36,427 nucleotides of DNA. Origin: Acidobacteriota bacterium. Its GTDB lineage: Bacteria > Acidobacteriota > Terriglobia > Acidiferrales > UBA7541. The stretch's first letter is position 1, and each line of letters opens with the position of its first letter. The position numbers and the translations under genes were made by a program. The notes below the pieces were generated by a model. It had not been told where the DNA came from and ran no database searches. It was given only the letters and a program-made list of their open reading frames with translations. Of this stretch, positions 17,818 through 25,304 are shown in pieces. The stretch is taken from the NCBI GenBank assembly GCA_003223295.1, contig QHYM01000314.1, positions 1-36,427 on the forward strand, in the 5' to 3' direction.

Positions 17818-17930
17818 CATAGGAACCGGCCGTCGTTATCAGAACCCCGTGCCTCCGGCCCTTGTTCCTATGAGTTCGCGGGTTTAGGGCGGAGGCATTT
17901 CTTGGGAGAGTTATGCCTCCGCCCGCTAAA
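17818..17930. repeat. complex inverted repeats between convergent genes
   Basis: The 333-base gap 17693-18025 has no convincing gene. CATAGGAAC (17818-17826) pairs with GTTCCTATG (17864-17872). Next to it GGGCGGAGGCAT (17887-17898) pairs over 12 bases with ATGCCTCCGCCC (17913-17924); flanking TTTA and TAAA bases can extend that stem if two bases bulge. Neither strand has a strong T-tract. It may be a two-way terminator, a dispersed palindromic element or a structured RNA. Confidence 0.5.
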
Positions 17931-18025
17931 ACTTCTCTCCACAATTCGTCCCTCGTTTTTCGCCGCTTCCCATTTTATGTAGAACGGCAGCTAAGCGCAC
18001 GCCGCAGAACGCTGAGAGTCCGGCG

Positions 18026-18316
18026 CTAATTTGTCCGACGGCGCGCCAGAAGGTGTGCGAGCAACGCAAAGATTGCGTAATAAAACGCCGCGTTGCTCAC
18101 GATCGCAATGCGCAGGAACCAGCCAAACGTCCACGCGAGGGAGCCGTGGGTATCGGGCATAATCAGCTCGGCAATCTTCAAACCTGGTGAGAGCAGGACC
18201 AGCAGTGGGACCGGCATTTCTGCTTCCAGCGGCACGGCGACCGCCAGCGCCAGGAAACCTGCGATCAGGCCCAGCCCTCCGAAAAGCAGGTTGCGAATCA
18301 AGCGGTGTTGCGGCAT
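18026..18316 (-). CDS. small integral membrane protein
   Basis: A 96-residue protein of unknown function with about three hydrophobic segments: residues 8-30 (LLFGGLGLIAGFLALAVAV), a short one around PVPLLVLLSPGL, and 68-90 (FLRIAIVSNAAFYYAIFALL). It ends in a basic tail (ARRRTN). ATG 18316 is the only sensible start; no strong ribosome-binding site is seen. It is transcribed away from the amidohydrolase gene. Confidence 0.65.
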   Translation of the reverse strand: MPQHRLIRNLLFGGLGLIAGFLALAVAVPLEAEMPVPLLVLLSPGLKIAELIMPDTHGSLAWTFGWFLRIAIVSNAAFYYAIFALLAHLLARRRTN

Positions 18317-18508
18317 TACGATTCATTCTAGTCCGGTTCCGACGCATCTCCCTGAGCGAACACCTCGAAGTTGCTTTACATCGAAACTCTGAGACTCGAG
18401 TGAAAACTTGGCGGCTCGAATGGAATGGGCGTAGGAAAGGATTCCCGGTCGCGTGGTAACGCCCTTGTGGGAAGATACGTCTTTACCATCGTGACCACGA
18501 GGAACTTC

Positions 18509-19657
18509 ATGAGACTCCGCCGCACGGTAACTCTTGGCATTGCAATTCCCGTCGCCATTGCTGCTTTGTTGCTGGCGCGTGTCCACGCAAGAGCGCTGCA
18601 GCAAGATCAAAGCGCAAAGAAATTCTCGCAAGTCCCGACCATCGAGGAATATCAGCCAAAGTCCACGCTGGTCACCAAGGAACACAAAGTCGAGCGGGCA
18701 AAGTTTCCGTTCATTGACATTCACAGCCACCACTGGAATCCAACCGCCGAGGAAGTGGACCGCCTCGTGCGCGAAATGGACACCATCAACTTGCGCGTGA
18801 TGGTGAACTTGAGCGGCGGCACCGGGGAGCAGCTGCGGCAAACGGTTGCGACGATGAAAGGGCGCCACCCGGACCGCTTCGTGGTCTTCGCGAACCTGAG
18901 TTACGACGACATCAACACACCCGGCTATGGCAAGCGCGCGGCGGCGCGGCTCGAGCAGGACGTCAAGAAGAGTGGCGCGCAAGGGCTGAAAATCTTCAAG
19001 AATTTCGGGATGGACCTGAAGTACGCGAACGGCGAGCGCGTGCACGTGGACGATCCGGAATTCGATCCGGTGTGGGACAAATGCGCGGAGCTGGGCATTC
19101 CCGTGCTCATCCATATCGCGGAGCCTTCGCCGTTTTTCGATCCCTGGGACTATCACAACGAGCGCTGGCTCGAGCTAAAGCAATTTCCGGGACGCGCGCG
19201 TCCGCCGGAGAAATATCCGCCGTTTGAAACGCTGATGACCGAGCGCAACCACTTGTTCGCCAAGCATCCGAAAACGAATTTCATCGCCGCGCACCTGGCG
19301 TTTCACGGGAACGATCTTGAACGCCTGGGAAAAACTCTCGACTCCCTCCCGAACATGTATGTGGATATCGCGGCGGTGCTCGCCGAACTCGGGCGCCAGC
19401 CGTATTCCGCGCACGATTTCCTGGTGAAATATCAGGACCGCGTGCTGATGGGCAAAGACATCTACGACGTGAACGAATACAAGTGGTATTTCCGGGCGCT
19501 TGAAACGCGCGACGAGTATTTCGAGTATTACCGCCCGCGGCATGCCTTCTGGCGCATTTACGGGTTTCAGGTGCCCGACGAAGTGCTGAAAAAAGTGTAT
19601 TACCAGAACGCGCTAAAGCTCGTGCCGGGGGTCGACGCCAAGGCTTTTCCCGATTAG
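18509..19657 (+). CDS. amidohydrolase family protein (amidohydrolase 2)
   Basis: A 382-residue TIM-barrel metal-dependent hydrolase or decarboxylase. The ATG at 18509 follows GAGGAA; an N-terminal hydrophobic stretch (about residues 7-24) suggests export or anchoring. The metal-binding HxH is His72/His74 in DIHSHHW; later barrel His and acidic residues appear in VLIHIAEP, FIAAHLAFHG and MGKDIYD. It resembles the aminocarboxymuconate-semialdehyde-decarboxylase/dihydroxybenzoate-decarboxylase branch, but the substrate is not evident. Its last 17 codons reappear in diverged form at 22190-22240, downstream of the permease gene. Confidence 0.88.
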   Translation: MRLRRTVTLGIAIPVAIAALLLARVHARALQQDQSAKKFSQVPTIEEYQPKSTLVTKEHKVERAKFPFIDIHSHHWNPTAEEVDRLVREMDTINLRVMVNLSGGTGEQLRQTVATMKGRHPDRFVVFANLSYDDINTPGYGKRAAARLEQDVKKSGAQGLKIFKNFGMDLKYANGERVHVDDPEFDPVWDKCAELGIPVLIHIAEPSPFFDPWDYHNERWLELKQFPGRARPPEKYPPFETLMTERNHLFAKHPKTNFIAAHLAFHGNDLERLGKTLDSLPNMYVDIAAVLAELGRQPYSAHDFLVKYQDRVLMGKDIYDVNEYKWYFRALETRDEYFEYYRPRHAFWRIYGFQVPDEVLKKVYYQNALKLVPGVDAKAFPD

Positions 19658-19715
19658 CCAAGCGGAAAGCGCCAAACGGGATTAGAATCCTTGCGCCCTT
19701 TCCAGGAGGACTCCC

Positions 19716-22181
19716 ATGCCGATGGGCTTATTTCTCCAAGACCTGAAATACGCAGTGCGGCTGCTTGGAAAGGCCCCCGCATTTACCGCCGTGGCCGTGC
19801 TATCGCTCACGCTGGGGATTGGCGCGAACACCACGATCTTCACGGTGGCAAAGGCCTTCTTTCTGGAATCGGTGCCGGTCAAAGACCCGGGCCGCATGGT
19901 CAGTCTTTATTCGAACGCCCAGAGCCGTAAGGGCCCGCCGCAGGAATACCTCCCTACGCCCTACCTCAACGCTGTGGATTACCGCGAGAAAACCAATGTT
20001 TTTTCGGGGTCCTCCATCGCGATTTTCACCGGTGTCAAGTTTGTGATTTCTGGCAAGCAAACCCAGCAGCTCTTCGCGGAGCTGGTGAATGGAAATTTCT
20101 TTGACGTGCTCGGCGTCCAGCCTTTTCTCGGCCGGGGATTTTCGCAAGCCGAGGACGCTTCGCCCAGCCCCGTGGCCGTAATCAGCAACGCGCTGTGGAA
20201 CACGCAGTTCGGCGCCGACGCGGGAATTCTCGGTCGAACGATTCAGCTGAATCAGCAAGACTTCACCGTGATCGGCGTGGCGCCGGGCGAATTGCGTCGC
20301 GTCGGCAACCTGGGCAGCCCCGATGTGTGGATCCCCATCTCCATGCGCGACCAGATGCTCGACGGCGTGCAAAAGCAGTTTCTCTATGACCGCGGATTCC
20401 GCATGGCCGCCATGGTCGCGCGGCTCAAGCCGGGAGTAAATCTCAAACAAGCGCAAATCGCCGTAAGCGCGCTCGCGGTGGATCTCGAAAAAGAGTATCC
20501 GAAGCAAAACGGCGGCCGCAGCGAAATGCTGGTGCCCATCAACGAAACGGCGATTCCGCCGCAATTGCACAATGTCTTCGCGAAGGCGGGCGCCTTGATG
20601 ATGCTGATCGTCAGCCTGGTGCTGCTGATCGCGTGCGCCAACGTCGCGAATTTGTTGCTGGCGCGCGCGACGCAACGGCAGCGCGAAATTGCCGTGCGGC
20701 TGGCGATGGGTGCGGGACGCATGCGCTTGATCCGCCAGTTGCTTACCGAGAGCTTGCTGCTGGCGCTCCTCGGGGGCGCGTTCGGAATTCTCCTCGGCTA
20801 CTGTGGCAAAAAAGTGCTCTCTTCACTTCTGCCGCCGGGCCTGGCGCGCAATTTAAATCTCACCCTGGATGGCCGCGTCCTCGTTTACACGCTGGGTCTC
20901 GCCCTGGTTGCGATAATTCTCTTCGGCTTGGTTCCCGCGCTGCAAGCTTCGAGAATGGACCGCATGGCCTCGCTGAAGGACCGCACAAACGCACCGGGAG
21001 GCAGCGCGCGCTGGTACGGCCTTCGTGGAGTCCTGGTCATGGTGCAGGTAGGGCTGTCGCTGGTGGCTCTCGCGGGCGCGGGACTGTTTATCCATAGCTT
21101 GCGGAACGCGCAGCAGATCGATCCGGGTTTCGAGGTGAAACACGAGCTGGTCATGTTCGTCAACCTCGGGGCCGCGCAATACCCCCAAGCCCAGGCGGAG
21201 GCCTTTTACCGTGACGTGGTCCAGCGCCTCCAGACGTTTCCGGGAGTTGCCGGCGCAAGCGTCGCGGACGCTGGGCCATTCAGCGGAGGACTTCAACGGA
21301 CCACGTTCACCGATGGCGTGGACCTTAGTGATCCCCGCAACGGCAAGCTGACTCCTTTGATCGCCGTTGCCCCGGACTTCTTTCGGACGGCAGGCATCTC
21401 GCTGCTGGGCGGGCGCGCTTTCGACGAACAGGACAACGAGAAGGGAGCGATGGTTGCGGTCGTTAATCGGGCCATGGCGGAAAACTTCTGGCCGGGAAAG
21501 GATCCGCTCGGCAAGCATATTCACTTCCTGGGGGAGACCTGGGACATCACCGTGGTCGGTGAAGTCAATACCGTCAAGTACCAGACGCTGGGCGAACCCC
21601 CGCAGGCGATTATTTACGTGCCGTTGAAGCAGCATTACGCGCCGGCTGTGACCCTTTACGTGCGAACCAAGGAAGATCCGGAGAAGGCGCTGGCGAGCAT
21701 CCGCAGCACTGTGCAATCCCTGATTCCTTCGGTTCCGCTGACGAACGTTCAGACGGTGGAGCAGACTTTGGTGCAATCGCTGACGGCGCCGCGCATTGGC
21801 GCCCAGCTTCTGGGCACCTTCGGCGTGCTGGCTTTGATTCTCGCGGCCATCGGAACCTACGGGGTGATGTCCTATTCGGTCAGCCAGCGCACGCAGGAAA
21901 TCGGCATCCGCATGTCCCTCGGGGCGCAGGCCCGAGACGTTCGCCGGCTGATCCTCGCGAGCGGCCTGGCCATGGTGTCGACGGGCGTCGCGGCCGGGCT
22001 GGCGTTTTCGACCTTGCTCGCGCGAGCGATGAACAGCCTGCTTTTCGGCATCGGCTCGTTCGATGCCCCGAGCTTCCTGATTACCGCGGCGCTGCTGATT
22101 CTTGTAGCCATGGCGGCGTGCTGGATTCCGGCGCGCCGCGCCATGCGCGTCGATCCCCTGGTGGCGCTCCGGTACGAATGA
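19716..22181 (+). CDS. MacB/FtsX-type ABC transporter permease, duplicated-permease family
   Basis: An 821-residue inner-membrane protein. AGGAGG lies just before ATG 19716, and a TAGAAT at 19683-19688 may be its -10 box. The order is an N-terminal transmembrane helix (about 15-40), a MacB_PCD periplasmic domain, an FtsX block with three helices (from about LMMLIVSLVLLIACANVANLLLA), a further periplasmic domain, and a second FtsX block ending in the typical ARRAMRVDPLVALRYE. This two-module single-chain form is characteristic of acidobacterial orphan permeases. No ATPase gene is adjacent, so either a distant ATPase serves it or it acts without ATP hydrolysis. Possible roles are antimicrobial, peptide or lipoprotein export. 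Confidence 0.93.
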   Translation: MPMGLFLQDLKYAVRLLGKAPAFTAVAVLSLTLGIGANTTIFTVAKAFFLESVPVKDPGRMVSLYSNAQSRKGPPQEYLPTPYLNAVDYREKTNVFSGSSIAIFTGVKFVISGKQTQQLFAELVNGNFFDVLGVQPFLGRGFSQAEDASPSPVAVISNALWNTQFGADAGILGRTIQLNQQDFTVIGVAPGELRRVGNLGSPDVWIPISMRDQMLDGVQKQFLYDRGFRMAAMVARLKPGVNLKQAQIAVSALAVDLEKEYPKQNGGRSEMLVPINETAIPPQLHNVFAKAGALMMLIVSLVLLIACANVANLLLARATQRQREIAVRLAMGAGRMRLIRQLLTESLLLALLGGAFGILLGYCGKKVLSSLLPPGLARNLNLTLDGRVLVYTLGLALVAIILFGLVPALQASRMDRMASLKDRTNAPGGSARWYGLRGVLVMVQVGLSLVALAGAGLFIHSLRNAQQIDPGFEVKHELVMFVNLGAAQYPQAQAEAFYRDVVQRLQTFPGVAGASVADAGPFSGGLQRTTFTDGVDLSDPRNGKLTPLIAVAPDFFRTAGISLLGGRAFDEQDNEKGAMVAVVNRAMAENFWPGKDPLGKHIHFLGETWDITVVGEVNTVKYQTLGEPPQAIIYVPLKQHYAPAVTLYVRTKEDPEKALASIRSTVQSLIPSVPLTNVQTVEQTLVQSLTAPRIGAQLLGTFGVLALILAAIGTYGVMSYSVSQRTQEIGIRMSLGAQARDVRRLILASGLAMVSTGVAAGLAFSTLLARAMNSLLFGIGSFDAPSFLITAALLILVAMAACWIPARRAMRVDPLVALRYE

Positions 22182-22189
22182 CAGCGGCA

Positions 22190-22240
22190 AACGCGCTGAA
22201 GCTGGTGCCAGACATCGACGCCAAAGCGTTTCCGCAATAA
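22190..22240 (+). pseudogene. 3'-terminal fragment of an amidohydrolase gene
   Basis: Starting nine bases after the permease stop, this reads NALKLVPDIDAKAFPQ then TAA. The intact amidohydrolase ends NALKLVPGVDAKAFPD then TAG (19607-19657). About three quarters of the 51 bases agree, with several synonymous differences, so it is an old or foreign homologue and not a recent copy. No other part of an amidohydrolase gene is present here. Confidence 0.75.
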
Positions 22241-22255
22241 GGGCTGAATAGAAGA

Positions 22256-22276
22256 AGTGGCGAGTGACGAGTGGCG
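22256..22276 (+). repeat. three tandem heptamers
   Basis: AGTGGCG, AGTGACG, AGTGGCG in direct succession, immediately abutting the LysE fragment. It is a short low-complexity run of the kind common between genes. Confidence 0.5.
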
Positions 22277-22326
22277 AAGTAGGCGCAAAGGGTGATCATG
22301 CAGAGGCCGGAGGCGGCGCGCTGGCG
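22273..22326 (-). pseudogene. 3' fragment of a LysE-family exporter gene
   Basis: On the minus strand this reads RQRAASGLCMITLCAYFA, against RQRTASGLGMIGLGAYLA at the end of the intact LysE gene (23032-23085). By eye 46 of 54 bases agree. The fragment has lost its stop and upstream body. It faces the amidohydrolase fragment, so the pair looks like the convergent junction of two former genes. Confidence 0.75.
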
Positions 22327-22359
22327 GACAACCACTGATGAAAAGACTCCCGGTGCGGT

Positions 22360-22365
22360 TAGAAT
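22360..22365 (+). promoter_or_regulatory. -10 box of the DUF433 gene, probably leaderless
   Basis: TAGAAT lies six bases before the ancestral ATG at 22372, so transcription would begin at about that ATG. No clear -35 is visible. Confidence 0.4.
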
Positions 22366-22371
22366 GAGGAC

Positions 22372-22964
<593 letters not shown>

Positions 22965-23013
22965 TGCGCGGGAGCAGCCTCGGAAGCCAGCCTGTGGAAT
23001 AGCTGTCCCACCG

Positions 23014-23637
23014 TTACTTGGAGTCGGCCAGGGCGAGGTAGGCGCCGAGGCCAATCATGCCGAGGCCGGAGGCGGTGCGCTGGCGGCGACGGAAACGGAC
23101 GCTGTTCTTCAGCTTGCGCTCGAGGGGAGAGGCCATGCCGACGACCACGAGGTCGGCGGCGGTATTCAAACTGACGGAGACGCAACCGAGCACGGCGAAT
23201 TGAAAGAAGACGTGTCCGTGGGCCGGAGCGACGAATTGCGGGATGAAGGAGAGGAAGAACAGCGCGGTTTTGGGATTCAACACTTCGGTGAGGATGCCCT
23301 GGCGAAAAGCGCCGGTGGATGGTCCCGCAGCTTCCACGGTCATTTCCGCGTTGCGCGTGAGGATCATGCGGATGCCGAGCCAGACGAGATAGGCGGCGCC
23401 GGCGTATTTGACGGTGTGAAACGCGACCGCAGAGGCCGCAAGAATCGCGGAGAGGCCAAGAGCGGCGGCGAAGACGTGGAAGAGTCCGCCAACGAAAGTG
23501 CCGAGAGAAGAAAGGATACCTTCGCGCTTTCCGCCGGCAAGGCTGCGCGCCAGAACGTAGAAAATGCCTGGGCCGGGCGTGATGGCCAGGAGCAAGGCAG
23601 CGGCGAAGAAAAGCAGCAAGCGATGCGCGTCGAACAT
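23014..23637 (-). CDS. LysE/RhtB family amino-acid exporter
   Basis: A 207-residue inner-membrane exporter of amino acids or related metabolites. The start is ATG 23637 (MFDAHRLLLFF). It has six hydrophobic segments and the family hallmark ITPGPGIFYVLARSLAGGKREG in the first loop. NPKTALFFLSFIPQFV is the second conserved block. The frame is open further upstream, but that part only translates the intergenic repeat. The promoter TTGCAC-17-TACAAT places the RNA start about at the ATG, so the mRNA is probably leaderless, which explains the lack of a ribosome-binding site. A diverged copy of its 3' end is at 22273-22326. Confidence 0.92.
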   Translation of the reverse strand: MFDAHRLLLFFAAALLLAITPGPGIFYVLARSLAGGKREGILSSLGTFVGGLFHVFAAALGLSAILAASAVAFHTVKYAGAAYLVWLGIRMILTRNAEMTVEAAGPSTGAFRQGILTEVLNPKTALFFLSFIPQFVAPAHGHVFFQFAVLGCVSVSLNTAADLVVVGMASPLERKLKNSVRFRRRQRTASGLGMIGLGAYLALADSK

Positions 23638-23643
23638 GAAGAA

Positions 23644-23672
23644 ATTGTACGGGGCGCGCGTAGCGCGTGCAA
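23644..23672 (-). promoter_or_regulatory. promoter of the LysE gene
   Basis: On the minus strand: TTGCAC (-35, 23667-23672), 17-base spacer, TACAAT (-10, 23644-23649), then six bases to the ATG. The spacing points to a leaderless transcript. Confidence 0.6.
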
Positions 23673-23730
23673 GATGTCTCAGGAGAGAAGGTCTCGACCA
23701 GGGGAGCCCGCCGGGGTTGAGGTCAAGCCA

Positions 23731-23758
23731 GGATCCCTCACTGCGTTCGGGATGACAG
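23731..23758. repeat. dispersed GATGACAG-type intergenic repeat
   Basis: This segment ends in CGTTCGGGATGACAG, matching 13 of 15 bases of 918-932. Its reverse strand translates to CHPERSEG, a peptide often mis-annotated because this repeat type is scattered through many bacterial genomes. It lies in the 534-base gap 23638-24171. Confidence 0.6.
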
Positions 23759-24048
23759 AGGCTGGTGTGGCGTGCAAGACGGCAGCGACTTGACGCGTCT
23801 ACGGCGCTCACGATTCTTTGTTACGTTACACGCCTCTGGCGTTCGGGCAAGAACCGCTCTGAAAGACCGGCCACTCCAAACGGAACATGGTGGTGGCGCG
23901 GGGATTATATAGCCTGCGGCAGCAATGGAAGTAATCCTTCGGCGATTGTGAACAGCGATTTATCGACGGACTGAGGGGGTTTAGCCTATCATTAGCGCCG
24001 CCTCGAAGGGGTTCGGGGCAAGCCTCAAGAGTCTGTGAAAGAAGACTG

Positions 24049-24110
24049 GCCTTCAGCGGCTAAAGCCTTCTGGGCTTTGCGGAGTCTGTGGCACGGCTGA
24101 AAGCCGTGCC
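24049..24110. repeat. REP-like palindromic pair upstream of glpX
   Basis: GGCACGGCT (24090-24098) and AGCCGTGCC (24102-24110) form a perfect 9-base hairpin with a 3-base loop. Just upstream AAAGCC/GGCTTT (about 24062-24078) is a second hairpin. There is no T-tract. The form suits a dispersed palindromic element; it will lie in or near the glpX leader. The rest of the gap shows no gene. Confidence 0.5.
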
Positions 24111-24171
24111 CTGACGAAGAACGTAGCTCGGCAGACCAAGACTCTGACGGGAAAAATCGGAGAGAAGACTC

Positions 24172-25158
24172 ATGGAAGAACAGCTTAGCCTGGATTTTCT
24201 GCGCGTGGTGGAGAACGCAGCGGTCGCAGCGGCACGCACGATGGGATTCGGCGACCGCCACAAAGCGGATGAAGTGGCGGTCGAGGCCATGCGCAAGACG
24301 ATGGACTCGGTGGAAATTGACGGGACGGTGGTGATCGGAGAAGGCGAGCGCGACGAAGCGCCGATGCTGTACATCGGCGAAAAAGTCGGGCTGGCGACGC
24401 ACGCGCCGAAGGCGCTGTTTCCGCAGGTGGACATTGCGGTGGATCCGCTGGAGGGCACGAACCTGTGCGCGACGGGAGCGCCCAACGCCATCGCGGTGCT
24501 GGCGGCCAGCGAGCGCGGCGGATTGCTGAACGCGCCAGACTTGTACATGGAAAAAATCGTGGTGGGGCCGTCGTGCAAGGGCGCGATCGATCTGGACGCA
24601 CCGGTGGCGGACAATTTGAAGTCGATTGCGAAACGGCTGGAACGCGACGTGGAGGATTTGGTGGTGGTGGTGCTAGATCGCGTGCGGCACGAGAAATTGA
24701 TTGACGAAATTCGCGAGGCGGGAGCGCGCATCCGGCTGATCGGCGACGGCGACTTGTCGGCGGGCATTTCCGCGGCGGTGGTGGGCACGGGCGTGCACGC
24801 GGTGATGGGGACAGGCGGCGCGCCCGAAGGCGTGCTGACGGCGGCGGCGCTGCGGTGCCTGAACGGGCAGATTCTGGCGCGGTTGGTGATTGGCAAGCCG
24901 GAAGACGCGGAGCGGCTGGGCAAAATGGGAGTGAAGGATCCAAAGCGCGTTTACGACACAGAAGACCTGGCGCCGGGGAAAAAAATGGTGTTCGCGTGCA
25001 CGGGCGTGACGGACGGGAATTTGCTGAAAGGCGTGCGGTTTTTTGGAGAAGGGGTGCGCACCAGCTCGATGATTCTGACGCTGGATGACCGGCAGGTACG
25101 GTTCATCGATTCCGTGCACCTGGAGAAGAGGCCGGACATCAAGGTGCGCTTCTACTAG
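24172..25158 (+). CDS. glpX: class II fructose-1,6-bisphosphatase GlpX
   Basis: A 328-residue cytoplasmic enzyme that removes the 1-phosphate from fructose 1,6-bisphosphate in gluconeogenesis and the pentose-phosphate or Calvin cycles. The metal-binding motifs are [11 protein letters not shown] (residues 56-66) and DPLEGTN (91-97). Other family blocks are [30 protein letters not shown] and [15 protein letters not shown]. The length is standard. The ATG at 24172 follows GGAGAGAAG. It appears to be a single-gene unit. Confidence 0.96.
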   Translation: MEEQLSLDFLRVVENAAVAAARTMGFGDRHKADEVAVEAMRKTMDSVEIDGTVVIGEGERDEAPMLYIGEKVGLATHAPKALFPQVDIAVDPLEGTNLCATGAPNAIAVLAASERGGLLNAPDLYMEKIVVGPSCKGAIDLDAPVADNLKSIAKRLERDVEDLVVVVLDRVRHEKLIDEIREAGARIRLIGDGDLSAGISAAVVGTGVHAVMGTGGAPEGVLTAAALRCLNGQILARLVIGKPEDAERLGKMGVKDPKRVYDTEDLAPGKKMVFACTGVTDGNLLKGVRFFGEGVRTSSMILTLDDRQVRFIDSVHLEKRPDIKVRFY

Positions 25159-25168
25159 AAGAAGTCAT

Positions 25169-25193
25169 CAGTTCACAGTCGACAGTTCACAGT
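25169..25193 (+). repeat. tandem copy of an 11-mer after glpX
   Basis: CAGTTCACAGT occurs at 25169-25179 and again at 25183-25193 (14-base period). No terminator hairpin is clear in the 146-base gap 25159-25304. Confidence 0.5.
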
Positions 25194-25304
25194 TGAGAGT
25201 TAAGAAAAGGAAAGATTTAACACAGCATAGCGTGCGCGGAGAAGAAACTCAGCCAACACAGTTGCTCGCTACACGAACAAGAGAGAAATCAAACTAGAAA
25301 CGAG

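Noticed and set aside
17762-17944. 60-codon leftward ORF in the gap after the HEFGH gene
   Set aside because: It runs through both inverted repeats, has no ribosome-binding site and no protein-like pattern; the dyads explain the sequence better.
19800-20675. Long leftward ORF antisense to the permease gene
   Set aside because: It is a GC-rich shadow of the MacB-like coding frame with no domain of its own; the same applies to 20853-22190.
23638-23811. Upstream extension of the LysE reading frame
   Set aside because: The residues translate the GATGACAG-type repeat (CHPERSEG) and the promoter; the true N-terminus is at 23637.
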